This document shows positions 13,954-22,098 of a stretch of 25,884 bases of DNA, one piece after another. Numbering within the stretch: the stretch's first letter is position 1; each line of letters starts with the position of its first letter. Below the pieces are notes generated by a model. The model saw only the letters and a list, made by a program, of their open reading frames with translations. It was not told the DNA's origin and ran no database searches. Source of the stretch: K189A clade bacterium (GTDB lineage: Bacteria; Pseudomonadota; Gammaproteobacteria; Pseudomonadales; Azotimanducaceae); assembly GCA_007571095.1 (NCBI GenBank), contig RKSB01000125.1, positions 1 to 25,884 on the forward strand, read 5' to 3'. Both the position numbers and the translations under genes were made by a program.

Positions 13954-14443
13954 CGGCGAAGAGTTATCGGCTGACCAATGGGTACTTTATGCGGGAGGAG
14001 TCGATGACGGGCCGCCTCCGAATGGCGACTGGCTCTTTGCCTGGCCCGTGTGGGAAGCTTACTCGGAAAAGCTTGCGGGCAGAGACAGGCTGGCCCTTTG
14101 TCTCGATACGGCTTTTGACGCCGAGAAACTCGCTCAAGTCGACCTCGAACAGTTCAGGCTGATCGGCATTCATTTTGAGACCTTTCAAGATGGTCGTGGC
14201 CTGTCTCTGGCGGTTGAATTACGCAAACACTGTCACTATCAGGGGGAATTGAGGGCGTTGGGCGACATTCTGCCGGACATGATTGACTATCTGGTCCGTT
14301 GTGGCTTTGACACCTTTGTGGTCAGAAATCAGGAAGAACTCGCCGAGGCCAGAAAAAATCTTTCGGTGATGGACCACTATTATTCGGCCTCGGTAACCAA
14401 TCCTCGGCCCTTGTTTCGAAACATCCGACGCCAGCCACTGTAA
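13931..14443 (+). CDS. DUF934 protein, sulfite reductase partner
   Basis: This 170-residue DUF934 (COG3749) protein shows the family signature FETFQDGRGLSLAVELR, GELRALGDILPDMIDYLVRCGF and FVVR. The family almost always lies beside cysI-like genes in proteobacteria and is presumed to support sulfite reduction, perhaps as a subunit or electron-transfer helper, though no reaction is proven. The ATG at 13931 lies inside the cysI coding end (23-base overlap), so the two are probably translationally coupled; the frame is open further upstream but antiparallel to nothing useful and within cysI. It ends with RNIRRQPL, 75 bases before the next gene. Confidence 0.9.
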   Translation: MGPVLKRNGEELSADQWVLYAGGVDDGPPPNGDWLFAWPVWEAYSEKLAGRDRLALCLDTAFDAEKLAQVDLEQFRLIGIHFETFQDGRGLSLAVELRKHCHYQGELRALGDILPDMIDYLVRCGFDTFVVRNQEELAEARKNLSVMDHYYSASVTNPRPLFRNIRRQPL

Positions 14444-14518
14444 AATTCATGTCATTGATGTGGCGACCGAATACGTGTCGTCGGCTTCCTCTTTTGTCAG
14501 TTTCCTTGGCGGTCCAGA

Positions 14519-15682
14519 ATGGATTCCACATCCCTGATATTTGATTTCTCAATCATCTTCATTTTTGCAGCCGTCGTGGCGACTGCCGCCCTGAGTCTGA
14601 GCCTGCCCATCCTTGTGGGCTATATTCTGGTCGGTGTCATTCTGGGTCCTCACGGTATCGGCTGGGTGACAGACGCCGCCCTGCTGGCTGAAATATCCGA
14701 GGTTGGCATTATCTTTCTGCTCTTTCTGCTGGGGCTGGACATGCGTCCCGAGCAAATGAGAAAGCTGATGAATCAGACCACTCTGGTGGGAGTTGTCAGT
14801 TGCCTTGCTCTCTTCGCTATTGGTGCGCTGGTTGCAGCCGCCTTCAGTTTCGGCTGGCAAGAGGTCCTGATCATCGGTGCGAGCATGATGTTCTCATCCA
14901 CGATAGTGGGCATCAAGCTGTTGCCGACGACCGCACTCCACCATCGTCACACAGGCGAACTGATGGTCAGCCTGCTGCTGTTTCAGGATTTCGTTGCCAT
15001 ACTCCTGCTGACGGTTCTAAACCAGCTGGATAGTGTAAGTGGCTGGGATCTGGCCACCAAAGTGCTGGCACTGCCCTTGTTGATCGGCGGTTGCTTTCTG
15101 TTTGTGAGATATGTCCTGCTACCTCTGATGGCTCGCTTTGATGCCTTTCATGAGTATATTTTTCTGGCGGCTATCGGCTGGTGTCTGGGCATTGCAGAAC
15201 TGTCCAGCTGGCTTGGGCTGTCTCCTGAAATCGGCGCGTTTTCAGCCGGCATCGCGCTGGCCACCAATCCCGTTTCCCAGTACATAGCGGAGAGCCTCAA
15301 GCCGTTAAGAGACTTTTTTCTGATCCTGTTCTTCTTTGCGCTGGGTGCCCGCTTTGATTTGTCTTTCCTGCCCGATATATGGCTGCCTTCGCTGGTGCTG
15401 GCGGCCATCGCCCTGACGGTAAAACCCTGGTTGTTTGCTCGCTTGTTGCGGCTTGCGGGAGAGCGTTTGCACGAGTCCAGAGAGGTTGGCTGGCGGCTGG
15501 GCCAAGGCAGCGAATTTTCCCTGCTGATCGCCTATCTGGCTCTCGGTTCTCAGTTGATTGACTCGGCCGCCCTGTATACTATTCAGGCGGTGACGGTTTT
15601 ATCTATTGCCATCTCAACTTACCTGGTAACGCATATGTACGCCTCCCCTCTGGCCAACGACCCCAGATTGCGCCGAGACTGA
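14519..15682 (+). CDS. KefB-like cation:proton antiporter, membrane domain only
   Basis: This 387-residue CPA2-family antiporter has about 11-12 membrane helices. Family motifs: GYILVGVILGPHGIGWV, IIFLLFLLGLDM, FSSTIVGIKLL and LLFQDFVAIL, the last carrying the Asp expected in the ion-binding site. Exchange of K+ or Na+ for H+ is expected from the family. It stops after helix 12 (ending ANDPRLRRD) and lacks the C-terminal RCK/TrkA-N nucleotide-binding domain of KefB/KefC, so gating must be different or by a partner. The RBS is weak. It begins the plus-strand run with the Nudix gene 60 bases downstream. Confidence 0.88.
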   Translation: MDSTSLIFDFSIIFIFAAVVATAALSLSLPILVGYILVGVILGPHGIGWVTDAALLAEISEVGIIFLLFLLGLDMRPEQMRKLMNQTTLVGVVSCLALFAIGALVAAAFSFGWQEVLIIGASMMFSSTIVGIKLLPTTALHHRHTGELMVSLLLFQDFVAILLLTVLNQLDSVSGWDLATKVLALPLLIGGCFLFVRYVLLPLMARFDAFHEYIFLAAIGWCLGIAELSSWLGLSPEIGAFSAGIALATNPVSQYIAESLKPLRDFFLILFFFALGARFDLSFLPDIWLPSLVLAAIALTVKPWLFARLLRLAGERLHESREVGWRLGQGSEFSLLIAYLALGSQLIDSAALYTIQAVTVLSIAISTYLVTHMYASPLANDPRLRRD

Positions 15683-15742
15683 CAGGCCTGGACAGACTGC
15701 GTTTTGAACTACCCGATTAGCTTGTCGAATGTGTCGAATGCC

Positions 15743-16303
15743 ATGAATCGGCTTGAGACTCCTTCTTTGGATGCCGAGTATGACAGACGGGCTGCGGTGG
15801 CCGTCATCCTGAGAGAAAGGCGCGAAGACACAGAGGTTCTGTTCATCAGAAGGGCGTACAGGGAGAATGACCCCTGGTCGGGTCAGATGGCTTTTCCGGG
15901 CGGCCATACCGACGAAGCGGATGCCAGCTTGCAGGATACGGCTATTCGAGAGACCGCCGAGGAGATTGGACTGGACCTGAGAGCTCGCGGTTGTCCGCTC
16001 GGCTTGATTACGCCCGCCCGCCCCAGTGTCGGCGGCAAAGGCATGCTGATCGCACCCTATGTTTTTTCGATAGAGGGTCTGTTCAGACCCAGGCTGAACC
16101 ATGAGGTTGTCGAGGTTGTCTGGGCCTCCTGCAGCGACATGCTGAGAGGCGACCTGGAAACTGTATATAATTTTCGGCGCGAGGGAGAGTCTTTCAATTT
16201 TCCGGGCTTCGATCTCAACGAAGGTCGAGTGGTCTGGGGTCTGACCTATCGGATTATGACGACGCTCCTTCATTCAATCCAACAGAATGGAGACGAACCA
16301 TGA
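15743..16303 (+). CDS. Nudix hydrolase, CoA-diphosphatase-like
   Basis: The product has 186 residues from ATG 15743; a TTG at 15704 in frame would add 13. The Nudix box reads AFPGGHTDEADASLQDTA followed by IRETAEEIGL. The spacing (Asp/Ala where the classical box has Glu, then DTA-IRETAEE) and the preceding DPWSGQMAFPGG match the CoA-pyrophosphatase group, which splits CoA or acyl-CoA into 3',5'-ADP and 4'-phosphopantetheine. Substrate is inferred. Its stop overlaps the start of the epoxide-hydrolase gene (ATGA), so they are co-translated. Confidence 0.88.
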   Translation: MNRLETPSLDAEYDRRAAVAVILRERREDTEVLFIRRAYRENDPWSGQMAFPGGHTDEADASLQDTAIRETAEEIGLDLRARGCPLGLITPARPSVGGKGMLIAPYVFSIEGLFRPRLNHEVVEVVWASCSDMLRGDLETVYNFRREGESFNFPGFDLNEGRVVWGLTYRIMTTLLHSIQQNGDEP

Positions 16304-17256
16304 GTGCAATCAAACAGAGGAGAGTGCCCACCAATGGCATTGAACTGAACATAGCCGAGCAGGGCGAAGGCCCTTTGGTCATCATGATTCATGGCTTTCC
16401 TGAGTCCTGGTATTCCTGGCGCCATCAGCTGACCGCTCTGGCGGCCGCCGGCTATCATGCGGTTGCACCCGACATGCGCGGTTACGGACAGAGCGACAAG
16501 CCGCCTGAGATTGAAGCCTATAACCAGGTTGAAGTGACTAAAGACATCATCGGGCTGATTACAAGCCTCGGCTACCAGACCGCTGTGGTTATAGGGCACG
16601 ACTGGGGGGCACCTACTGCCTGGAGTTGTGCCTTGAATTACCCGAAAGAGGTGACTGCGGTGGCGGCCCTGTCGGTGCCCTTTACCGCCAGAGCACCCCG
16701 CCCGCCTCTGGACATGCTTCGAGAGATTTATCAGGGTAAATTTTTCTACCAACTCTACTTTCAGCAACCGGGTATCGCAGAAGCGGAATTTGAAAAGGAT
16801 GTTTACTCAGCCCTGAGCAAATTTCTCTACATGGCGAGCGGAGAGGTCGATCTAAGCCGAATACCGGAAAGGGCAGAGGACTCTGATCTGTTGACCGGCG
16901 TACCGGAGTTTTCGCAACTACCCGCCTGGCTGACCGAAGCCGACCTGCAGTTTTATGTCGAACAGTTTGAACGCAGTGGGTTTCGAGGCCCGCTGAACTA
17001 CTACCGCAACTTCAACCTGACCTGGGAACTGACGGCGGGTGCTCCAAAGACCATCACTCAGCCGGCCATGTTTGCCGCTGGCGAGAAGGATGCGGTTATC
17101 GCTTTCATGTCGAATGCCGTGCAGTCGATGCCGGACCATGTGACCGATCTGCGTATCAACAGGATCATTCCCAAGGTCGGGCACTGGGTTCAACAAGAGG
17201 CGGCGAAAGAAATCAACGACATTCTTCTGGAGTTTCTGGCAACTTGCGGAAGCTAA
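16300..17256 (+). CDS. Alpha/beta hydrolase, epoxide hydrolase-like
   Basis: This 318-residue enzyme has the full soluble epoxide hydrolase signature: HGFPESWYSW (31-40, oxyanion hole), GHDWGA with nucleophile Asp101, acid Asp264 in AAGEKDAVIAF, and base His295 in GHWVQQE. Lid tyrosines that activate the epoxide are present as Tyr153 (QLYFQQPG) and Tyr235 (LNYYRNF), which favours epoxide hydrolase over haloalkane dehalogenase. The reaction would open an epoxide to a diol through an alkyl-enzyme ester; the natural substrate is unknown. GGAGA lies upstream of the ATG inside the Nudix gene end. The next gene starts 13 bases before its stop. Confidence 0.92.
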   Translation: MSAIKQRRVPTNGIELNIAEQGEGPLVIMIHGFPESWYSWRHQLTALAAAGYHAVAPDMRGYGQSDKPPEIEAYNQVEVTKDIIGLITSLGYQTAVVIGHDWGAPTAWSCALNYPKEVTAVAALSVPFTARAPRPPLDMLREIYQGKFFYQLYFQQPGIAEAEFEKDVYSALSKFLYMASGEVDLSRIPERAEDSDLLTGVPEFSQLPAWLTEADLQFYVEQFERSGFRGPLNYYRNFNLTWELTAGAPKTITQPAMFAAGEKDAVIAFMSNAVQSMPDHVTDLRINRIIPKVGHWVQQEAAKEINDILLEFLATCGS

Positions 17257-19625
17257 ATCTGGCCCGTCTGGGAGTATCGATAGTCGGACTTCTGTGGTTC
17301 GCTGAACATAGTCGGGCCGAGGACTTTCGCCCACTGCGCAAGTCTTCCGCCGAACTCGAAATAACGGTTGATGGCAGGCTGTCGGAGCCAATCTGGGCGG
17401 AGCTTGAGCCACTGACCGAATTTCGAGTGATAAGTCCGGGCAGCCTGGCCGATCCCGTCCACAAAACCGACCTGAAGATGCTTTACAGCGATCGCGGCCT
17501 CTATCTGGGAGTCTATGCTCATCAGCCGGTGGATACGCTGGTCAGGCGACTGACCTCTCGAGACCTGCTCCTGAACAGGGACGGCGTATCCCTGAGCCTC
17601 GACAGTTCGGGCAAGGGGCTCTACGGCAACTGGTTTTCCGTCAATCTGGGCGGCAGTTTGTCTGACGGTACCCTGTTGCCTGAACGAACTTACAGCAACG
17701 AATGGAACGGCAACTGGCAGGGTGCAGAAAGTGTGACCGATTTCGGCTGGAGTGCCGAATATTTTCTGCCCTGGTCGACTGTTGCGATGCCCCGAGTGGA
17801 TGGAGAGCAACGGGAAATGGGCTTTTATCTATCCAGAAAAGTGGCTTATCTGGACGAGCGCTGGAGTCTGCCACCACTTCCCCTGACTCAGCCCCTGTTT
17901 ATGAGTGCACTCAAGAAGATGGTGCTGACGGGAGTGAAGGGCAGCCGGCAACTCAGCCTTCGCCCGTTTGTCTCTACCAGCCACAACAACACGAAAAACA
18001 ACGGCAGAACAAAGGCGGGTATCGATATATTTTTTCGTCCACAGCCCAACCTGCAGCTCGGTGCCTCTCTGTTGCCGGATTTTGGAGTTGTCAGGAGCGA
18101 CGAGGTATTCGTCGATCTGAGGGCTCTGGAGGTATTTTTGAGTGAGCGAAGAGACTTCTTTCTTGAGGGTCAGGAAATTTTCAACACTTCACCGAGAGGC
18201 AGCAACGTCAATGGGCGTTTTCTGCTGGTCAACACTCGGCGTATCGGTCAGCCAGCGAGTGTAGCAGCGACCCTGCCCGCCGGTTTTACCGAAGAGCCCT
18301 CGGAGATATTGAGACCCATCAACCTGTATGGTGCGGCCAAGTTGACCGGCCAGTTGGGGCGAGTGCGTTATGGTCTGCTCTCGGCTTTTGAGCAGGACTC
18401 CAATATCGCACAGACAAATTCGACCACCGGTCAAGTGGTACACAGAAGGGTGGATGGCCAGTCCTTCGGAGCACTGAGGTTCCTGTATGAGCCAAAAAGA
18501 GCCACAGGCTATGGTGCCCTTGGGTTTATTTACACTCTGGTCGATGGCGGAGTTCGGAATGCACATGTTCGAGGCATTGATCTGCACACTCGATCACCCG
18601 GAAGTACCTGGCAATTCGACAGCCAGTTTATGCATTCAAAAGTGGGAGGCCGGCACGGGCTGGGGACCACATTTGATCTCACCTATACGCCGGTTCAAGG
18701 TAAGAAACACTTGTTGACCGGACAATGGTTTGATGAGGACTTTGAGGTCAATGATCTCGGTTTCGCCCAGCGCAATGACCTGCTCGGTGTCCGCTACCGC
18801 TTCGATCGTACTCGAGTAAACCTGCAACGGTTCAAGCAGATTGAAACCTGGTGGCAGACGGTACAGGATTGGAACAACGACAGCCAGCGAGTTCGAAGCG
18901 GCTGGTTTTTCGGCGGTACGATCAAGTTTAATAACCTCAATACGTTTGCGTGGGAAAACCATTTTTTTCCTGAACGGTGGGAGGATATCGAGAGTCTGGG
19001 CAATGGTGTTTTCAGAATACGGAATCGAGGCCAGTTGGTTGCCAGTTGGGAGACTGACACCAGCAAACGTCTGGTCGCCAAGCTGAAATACAGCCTGTTA
19101 GCCGAAAGTCTTGGCGACCAAAGCCACCGTGTTGATCTTGATTTAACCACGAGCCCGTCAGACCGTTTTTCCGCCGAACTGAATCTGGCTTACCGAAAGC
19201 GCAACAACTGGCTGGTTTACACTGGTGGCAGAAGTTTTACCACCTATGATGCCGAATACTGGCAGCCGACGATTGATCTGAATTTCTTTTTTCGCGCCCA
19301 AAATCAGTTATCCACAAGAATGCAGTGGATCGGCATCAAAGCACCTGAAACTGCTCATTATCAAGTGCCGATGCGACCGGGCCGTCTGGTCAGAATGCCT
19401 CGGGCCGGTAACCCGAACAGAAGCTTCAGTGTGAGTGTTTTGACCTGGCAGGTACGTTACCGCTGGCAATTTTCGCCACTGTCTGAACTGGTGGTCATCT
19501 ATAATCGGACGGCCAATCTGGTTGGCAGCCAGAACCGCTCCTTTCGTCAATTGTTTTCCGACGGGTTCAACGAGACTTTGACCAACAGTCTGGTCGTTCG
19601 GTTGACTTATAATTTCGATGTGTAG
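17244..19625 (+). CDS. DUF5916 outer-membrane beta-barrel protein with CBM9-like domain
   Basis: This 793-residue exported protein has a signal peptide (about 1-25, ending HSRA before EDF). Residues 35-210 form a CBM9-like sandwich, beginning LEITVDGRLSEPIWAELE and including GWSAEYFLPWSTV. The DUF5916 hallmark LSERRDFFLEGQEIF follows, then alternating-residue strands of a large C-terminal barrel ending LVVRLTYNFDV with the aromatic-rich C-terminus of outer-membrane proteins. Function is not established for the family; a transport or ligand-binding role is inferred. Start is TTG 17244, with GGAG 11 bases upstream and a 13-base overlap with the preceding gene, so it should be coupled to it. Confidence 0.88.
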   Translation: MRKLNLARLGVSIVGLLWFAEHSRAEDFRPLRKSSAELEITVDGRLSEPIWAELEPLTEFRVISPGSLADPVHKTDLKMLYSDRGLYLGVYAHQPVDTLVRRLTSRDLLLNRDGVSLSLDSSGKGLYGNWFSVNLGGSLSDGTLLPERTYSNEWNGNWQGAESVTDFGWSAEYFLPWSTVAMPRVDGEQREMGFYLSRKVAYLDERWSLPPLPLTQPLFMSALKKMVLTGVKGSRQLSLRPFVSTSHNNTKNNGRTKAGIDIFFRPQPNLQLGASLLPDFGVVRSDEVFVDLRALEVFLSERRDFFLEGQEIFNTSPRGSNVNGRFLLVNTRRIGQPASVAATLPAGFTEEPSEILRPINLYGAAKLTGQLGRVRYGLLSAFEQDSNIAQTNSTTGQVVHRRVDGQSFGALRFLYEPKRATGYGALGFIYTLVDGGVRNAHVRGIDLHTRSPGSTWQFDSQFMHSKVGGRHGLGTTFDLTYTPVQGKKHLLTGQWFDEDFEVNDLGFAQRNDLLGVRYRFDRTRVNLQRFKQIETWWQTVQDWNNDSQRVRSGWFFGGTIKFNNLNTFAWENHFFPERWEDIESLGNGVFRIRNRGQLVASWETDTSKRLVAKLKYSLLAESLGDQSHRVDLDLTTSPSDRFSAELNLAYRKRNNWLVYTGGRSFTTYDAEYWQPTIDLNFFFRAQNQLSTRMQWIGIKAPETAHYQVPMRPGRLVRMPRAGNPNRSFSVSVLTWQVRYRWQFSPLSELVVIYNRTANLVGSQNRSFRQLFSDGFNETLTNSLVVRLTYNFDV

Positions 19626-19627
19626 AA

Positions 19628-19650
19628 GAGCAGATTCCGATGGCCTGCTC
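19628..19650 (+). terminator. Weak intrinsic terminator candidate after the DUF5916 gene
   Basis: GAGCAG (19628-19633) and CTGCTC (19645-19650) pair perfectly around an 11-base loop, just after the 19625 stop, followed by CTTGTTT rather than a full T-run. A further inverted repeat GTAAC-TGT-GTTAC (19661-19673) lies directly before the tRNA. Confidence 0.35.
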
Positions 19651-19678
19651 CTTGTTTACCGTAACTGTGTTACTGCCT

Positions 19679-19752
19679 GTCCCCGTGGCACAACTGGATA
19701 GCGCGACGCCCTCCTAAGGCGTAGGTTGCAGGTTCGATTCCTGCCGGGGACG
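19679..19752 (+). tRNA. tRNA-Arg (anticodon CCU)
   Basis: The cloverleaf is clear: acceptor GTCCCCG with CGGGGAC, anticodon stem ACGCC/GGCGT with loop CTCCTAA (anticodon CCT, reads AGG), T-arm GCAGG-TTCGATT-CCTGC, discriminator G. The D-stem GCAC/GCGC has one A-C mismatch. The terminal CCA is not encoded (CAG follows), so it must be added after transcription, which is less common in gammaproteobacteria. The next CDS begins 15 bases later. Confidence 0.93.
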
Positions 19753-19767
19753 CAGACACCTGCGAGA

Positions 19768-20481
19768 ATGACCACGATGGCTGAAAGTGAGGCCAGGCAC
19801 ATCACCATAGTGGTGCCCATCCTGAATGAAGCTGAATGCGTGGATCGTCTGCTGGATTCGCTGCTGCCTCTGTGTGGGTCTGACTGCAAGCTTGTACTGG
19901 TGGATGGCGGCAGTCAGGATGGCACAGTGGAGAAGATTCGAGCGCGAGCCGAGGATCTGCTGGTTACCAGTGTACCGGGCCGTGCTCATCAGTTGGCTGC
20001 CGGCGTTTCAACCGGCATTCGAGACATCGTCTGGTTTCTTCACGTCGACAGCAGAATACCTGCCAATGCACTGACGGATATTCGAAGTGCTCTGGTCGCA
20101 AAGACCGTCTGGGGGCGTTTTGATATTCGTTTGTCAGGCCAGAATTTTGCCTTTCGAATCATCGAGCGAATGATCAACCTTCGCTCTCGCACCACAGGTA
20201 TATGTACCGGCGATCAGGGTATGTTTATGACGTATGAAGCCCTTTGCTCGGTCGGCGGCGTACCCATGCAACCGCTGATGGAGGATGTGGAACTGGCCAA
20301 AAGACTGAAAAAAGCAAGCCCTCCCGCCTGTCTCCGCTCGACTCTGATGACTTCGAGCAGAAGATGGGAGGAAAAGGGTGTCGTGAAAACCATACTCCTG
20401 ATGTTCTGGTTGAGGTTCTGCTACTTTGTGGGCGTTTCACCAGAACGGCTTGTTCGACTCTACTATCGACCGAAACCCTGA
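19768..20481 (+). CDS. Family 2 glycosyltransferase, TIGR04283 type
   Basis: This 237-residue GT-A enzyme starts ITIVVPILNEAE (nucleotide-binding strand) with VDGGSQDGT, a WFLHVDSR metal-site region (DxD-like), and TGDQGMF, MEDVELAKRL and SRRWEEKG motifs of the TIGR04283 family. The family was named for arsenosugar biosynthesis because of gene neighbourhood; the sugar and acceptor are not directly known, and no ArsS/ArsM gene is in the window. Start ATG 19768 is likely; a TTG at 19726 lies inside the tRNA and is not used. There is no strong RBS, so its message probably comes from processing next to the tRNA. The next gene starts 16 bases downstream. Confidence 0.9.
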   Translation: MTTMAESEARHITIVVPILNEAECVDRLLDSLLPLCGSDCKLVLVDGGSQDGTVEKIRARAEDLLVTSVPGRAHQLAAGVSTGIRDIVWFLHVDSRIPANALTDIRSALVAKTVWGRFDIRLSGQNFAFRIIERMINLRSRTTGICTGDQGMFMTYEALCSVGGVPMQPLMEDVELAKRLKKASPPACLRSTLMTSSRRWEEKGVVKTILLMFWLRFCYFVGVSPERLVRLYYRPKP

Positions 20482-20497
20482 CTCGGAGGCAGAAGAG

Positions 20498-21172
20498 TTG
20501 ACGACAGACGTTTCATCGGCGAAACCGGTCAGAGTACAGGTGTTTTCAAAATGGCCGACTCCTGGCCGAGTCAAGACGCGGCTGACTCAGGCGATACTTC
20601 CTGAGCTGGCTGCTCGGTTGCAATGGTCCTGGTTAATACACACTTACAGCCTGGCCTCAAGCTTTGACGCCGAGGCCGAGTTGTGGCTCGATGAAATCGG
20701 CGATTCCTCTGTGCTATTCCAGCTCGGAATTCGCAAAACGCGTCTGCAAAAGGGCAAAGACCTTGGAGAACGCATGCGCCGAGCGACAGAGTCCGCCTTT
20801 TCCGAGGGCTGTAACAGCCTGATCATAGGCACCGATTGCCCCTATATGAATTCGGCTTATCTGGAGAAGGCCAGAGTACTGCTTGGCTCCAACCATGTCG
20901 TACTCGGCCCGGCCACTGACGGCGGCTATACGCTTATCGGCCTGTCGGCCGCAAGGCCGGAGATATTTTCGGGTATTCCATGGGGGACAGAGAAAGTGCT
21001 GGCGGCGACTCTTCAGAAGCTATCCGCTGGCGGCGTTCGATTCAGTCTGCTGGAAACCCTGAGTGATGTCGACCGGCCTGAGGATCTGCAAGCCTTTTTA
21101 CAGAGTTCTGCCGCTTCAGAAGTACTGGAGCCCGACATCTACAGGGAGTTGAAGCAGGCACTGGGGAATTAG
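20498..21172 (+). CDS. TIGR04282 (DUF2064) glycosyltransferase-like protein
   Basis: This 224-residue nucleotidyl/glycosyltransferase-fold protein has VQVFSKWPTPGRVKTRL (the KxP.pGxvKTRL nucleotide-binding motif), IIGTDCPYM (metal-binding D) and LGPATDGGYTLIGL, all typical of TIGR04282. Start TTG 20498 is preferred because GGAGG (20485-20489) is 8 bases upstream; an ATG at 20426 would overlap the previous gene by 56 bases and lacks an RBS. The two glycosyltransferases form an operon and commonly occur together. Its stop overlaps the convergent SDR stop by three bases. Confidence 0.88.
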   Translation: MTTDVSSAKPVRVQVFSKWPTPGRVKTRLTQAILPELAARLQWSWLIHTYSLASSFDAEAELWLDEIGDSSVLFQLGIRKTRLQKGKDLGERMRRATESAFSEGCNSLIIGTDCPYMNSAYLEKARVLLGSNHVVLGPATDGGYTLIGLSAARPEIFSGIPWGTEKVLAATLQKLSAGGVRFSLLETLSDVDRPEDLQAFLQSSAASEVLEPDIYRELKQALGN

Positions 21173-21954
21173 CCCTGCAACCAGCGGGAAGCCTTTCCGG
21201 TTAACCTTCTGAGCAGCCATTTTGGCTGAACCTGCGACCAGGCCGAGAAGAGCTTGTTGGCAAGCCCGGGTACTTCGACGGCTCGCCCCTCCATGCAGGC
21301 ATCATAACCTGCTTGTGCGACCTGCTCAGGCGTCGACAGAAAAAGCTCCGGCAGGTTGCCAAAATTTTTCTCCAGTGCCGTCATCACCTCCTGTGCCATT
21401 TCGGTATCGGTGAAGCCCGGACAGAGTGCTGTGACGGATACGCCTGTGTCCTTGAGTTCTTCTGAAAGTGCTTCGGTCAGGTAGAGCACGAAGGCTTTGC
21501 TGGCGGCATAGCAGGCCATGCCGGGTATCGGTGAAAAGGCCGCCACCGAAGCAACATTGAGGATGCGGCCATAGCCTTGTTGCAGCATGTCATTCAGCAG
21601 CAGGCGAGTCAGCACAGTCAGATTGGTGGCATTCAGGGTGACCAGCCGCTCCAGTTCCTCCGGTGATTTCTTCATCAGGGAGCCGGTAAAGAAGCTGCCG
21701 GCATTGTTGACCAGCGTATCCACTTCGAACCCGGCAATTTTTTCGTACAGACGAGCGGCTGCCCCCTGATCAGAGAGATCCATGACGATACATTCAACCT
21801 TGACTCGATGATTTTGCCGAAGGTATTCCGAGGTCTCCTCCAGACGCTTTTGGTTTCTGGCCACCAGAATGAGCGGCTGGCCGGCTCGGGAAAAAGCCTT
21901 CGCCAGTGCTCGACCGATACCTGCAGACGCGCCTGTTATAAGTGCATAGCCCAT
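21169..21954 (-). CDS. Short-chain dehydrogenase/reductase
   Basis: This 261-residue classical SDR binds NAD(P)H through TGASAGIG (8-15), with NNAG (83-86), catalytic Ser136 (NVAS), Tyr149 and Lys153 (YAASK), and the PGF-T motif after the active site. An Arg after the second strand (VARNQKRLEE) favours NADPH. Substrate unknown; the C-terminal part (PELFLSTPEQVAQAG) resembles SDRs that act on fatty or hydrophobic carbonyls, but that is weak. It starts at ATG 21954 and is divergent from the MerC-domain gene across a 144-base region holding an 8+8 bp inverted repeat. Confidence 0.92.
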   Translation of the reverse strand: MGYALITGASAGIGRALAKAFSRAGQPLILVARNQKRLEETSEYLRQNHRVKVECIVMDLSDQGAAARLYEKIAGFEVDTLVNNAGSFFTGSLMKKSPEELERLVTLNATNLTVLTRLLLNDMLQQGYGRILNVASVAAFSPIPGMACYAASKAFVLYLTEALSEELKDTGVSVTALCPGFTDTEMAQEVMTALEKNFGNLPELFLSTPEQVAQAGYDACMEGRAVEVPGLANKLFSAWSQVQPKWLLRRLTGKASRWLQG

Positions 21955-22014
21955 GAAAAACCTGCCCTTGAGAAAAAATCCCTGTTGTGTGTGGACGGAA
22001 TAGTAACAGGTCGT

Positions 22015-22037
22015 ATCCTATCCCACTGTGATAGGAT
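22015..22037. promoter_or_regulatory. Possible operator, ATCCTATC-7-GATAGGAT
   Basis: A perfect 8+8 bp inverted repeat with a 7-base spacer lies in the divergent region between the SDR and the MerC-domain gene, 62 bases upstream of the latter. Position and symmetry fit a dimeric regulator controlling one or both genes. MerC-domain genes in other species can be under Zur or other metal regulators, but the sequence does not match the known Zur consensus, so the regulator is not identified. Confidence 0.5.
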
Positions 22038-22098
22038 TACCGGCTGACTTGAGGATGCATTTGTTTCAGTGGCCCAGGCGAACAGGAACTGATTTTTT

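Noticed and set aside
19679..19752. tRNA-Arg as an integration site for a mobile element
   Set aside because: No integrase or repeated tRNA 3' end is visible in the window.
22015..22037. A Zur box
   Set aside because: The arms ATCCTATC/GATAGGAT do not match the known GTTATAnTATAAC-type Zur core, so it is listed only as an unassigned operator candidate.
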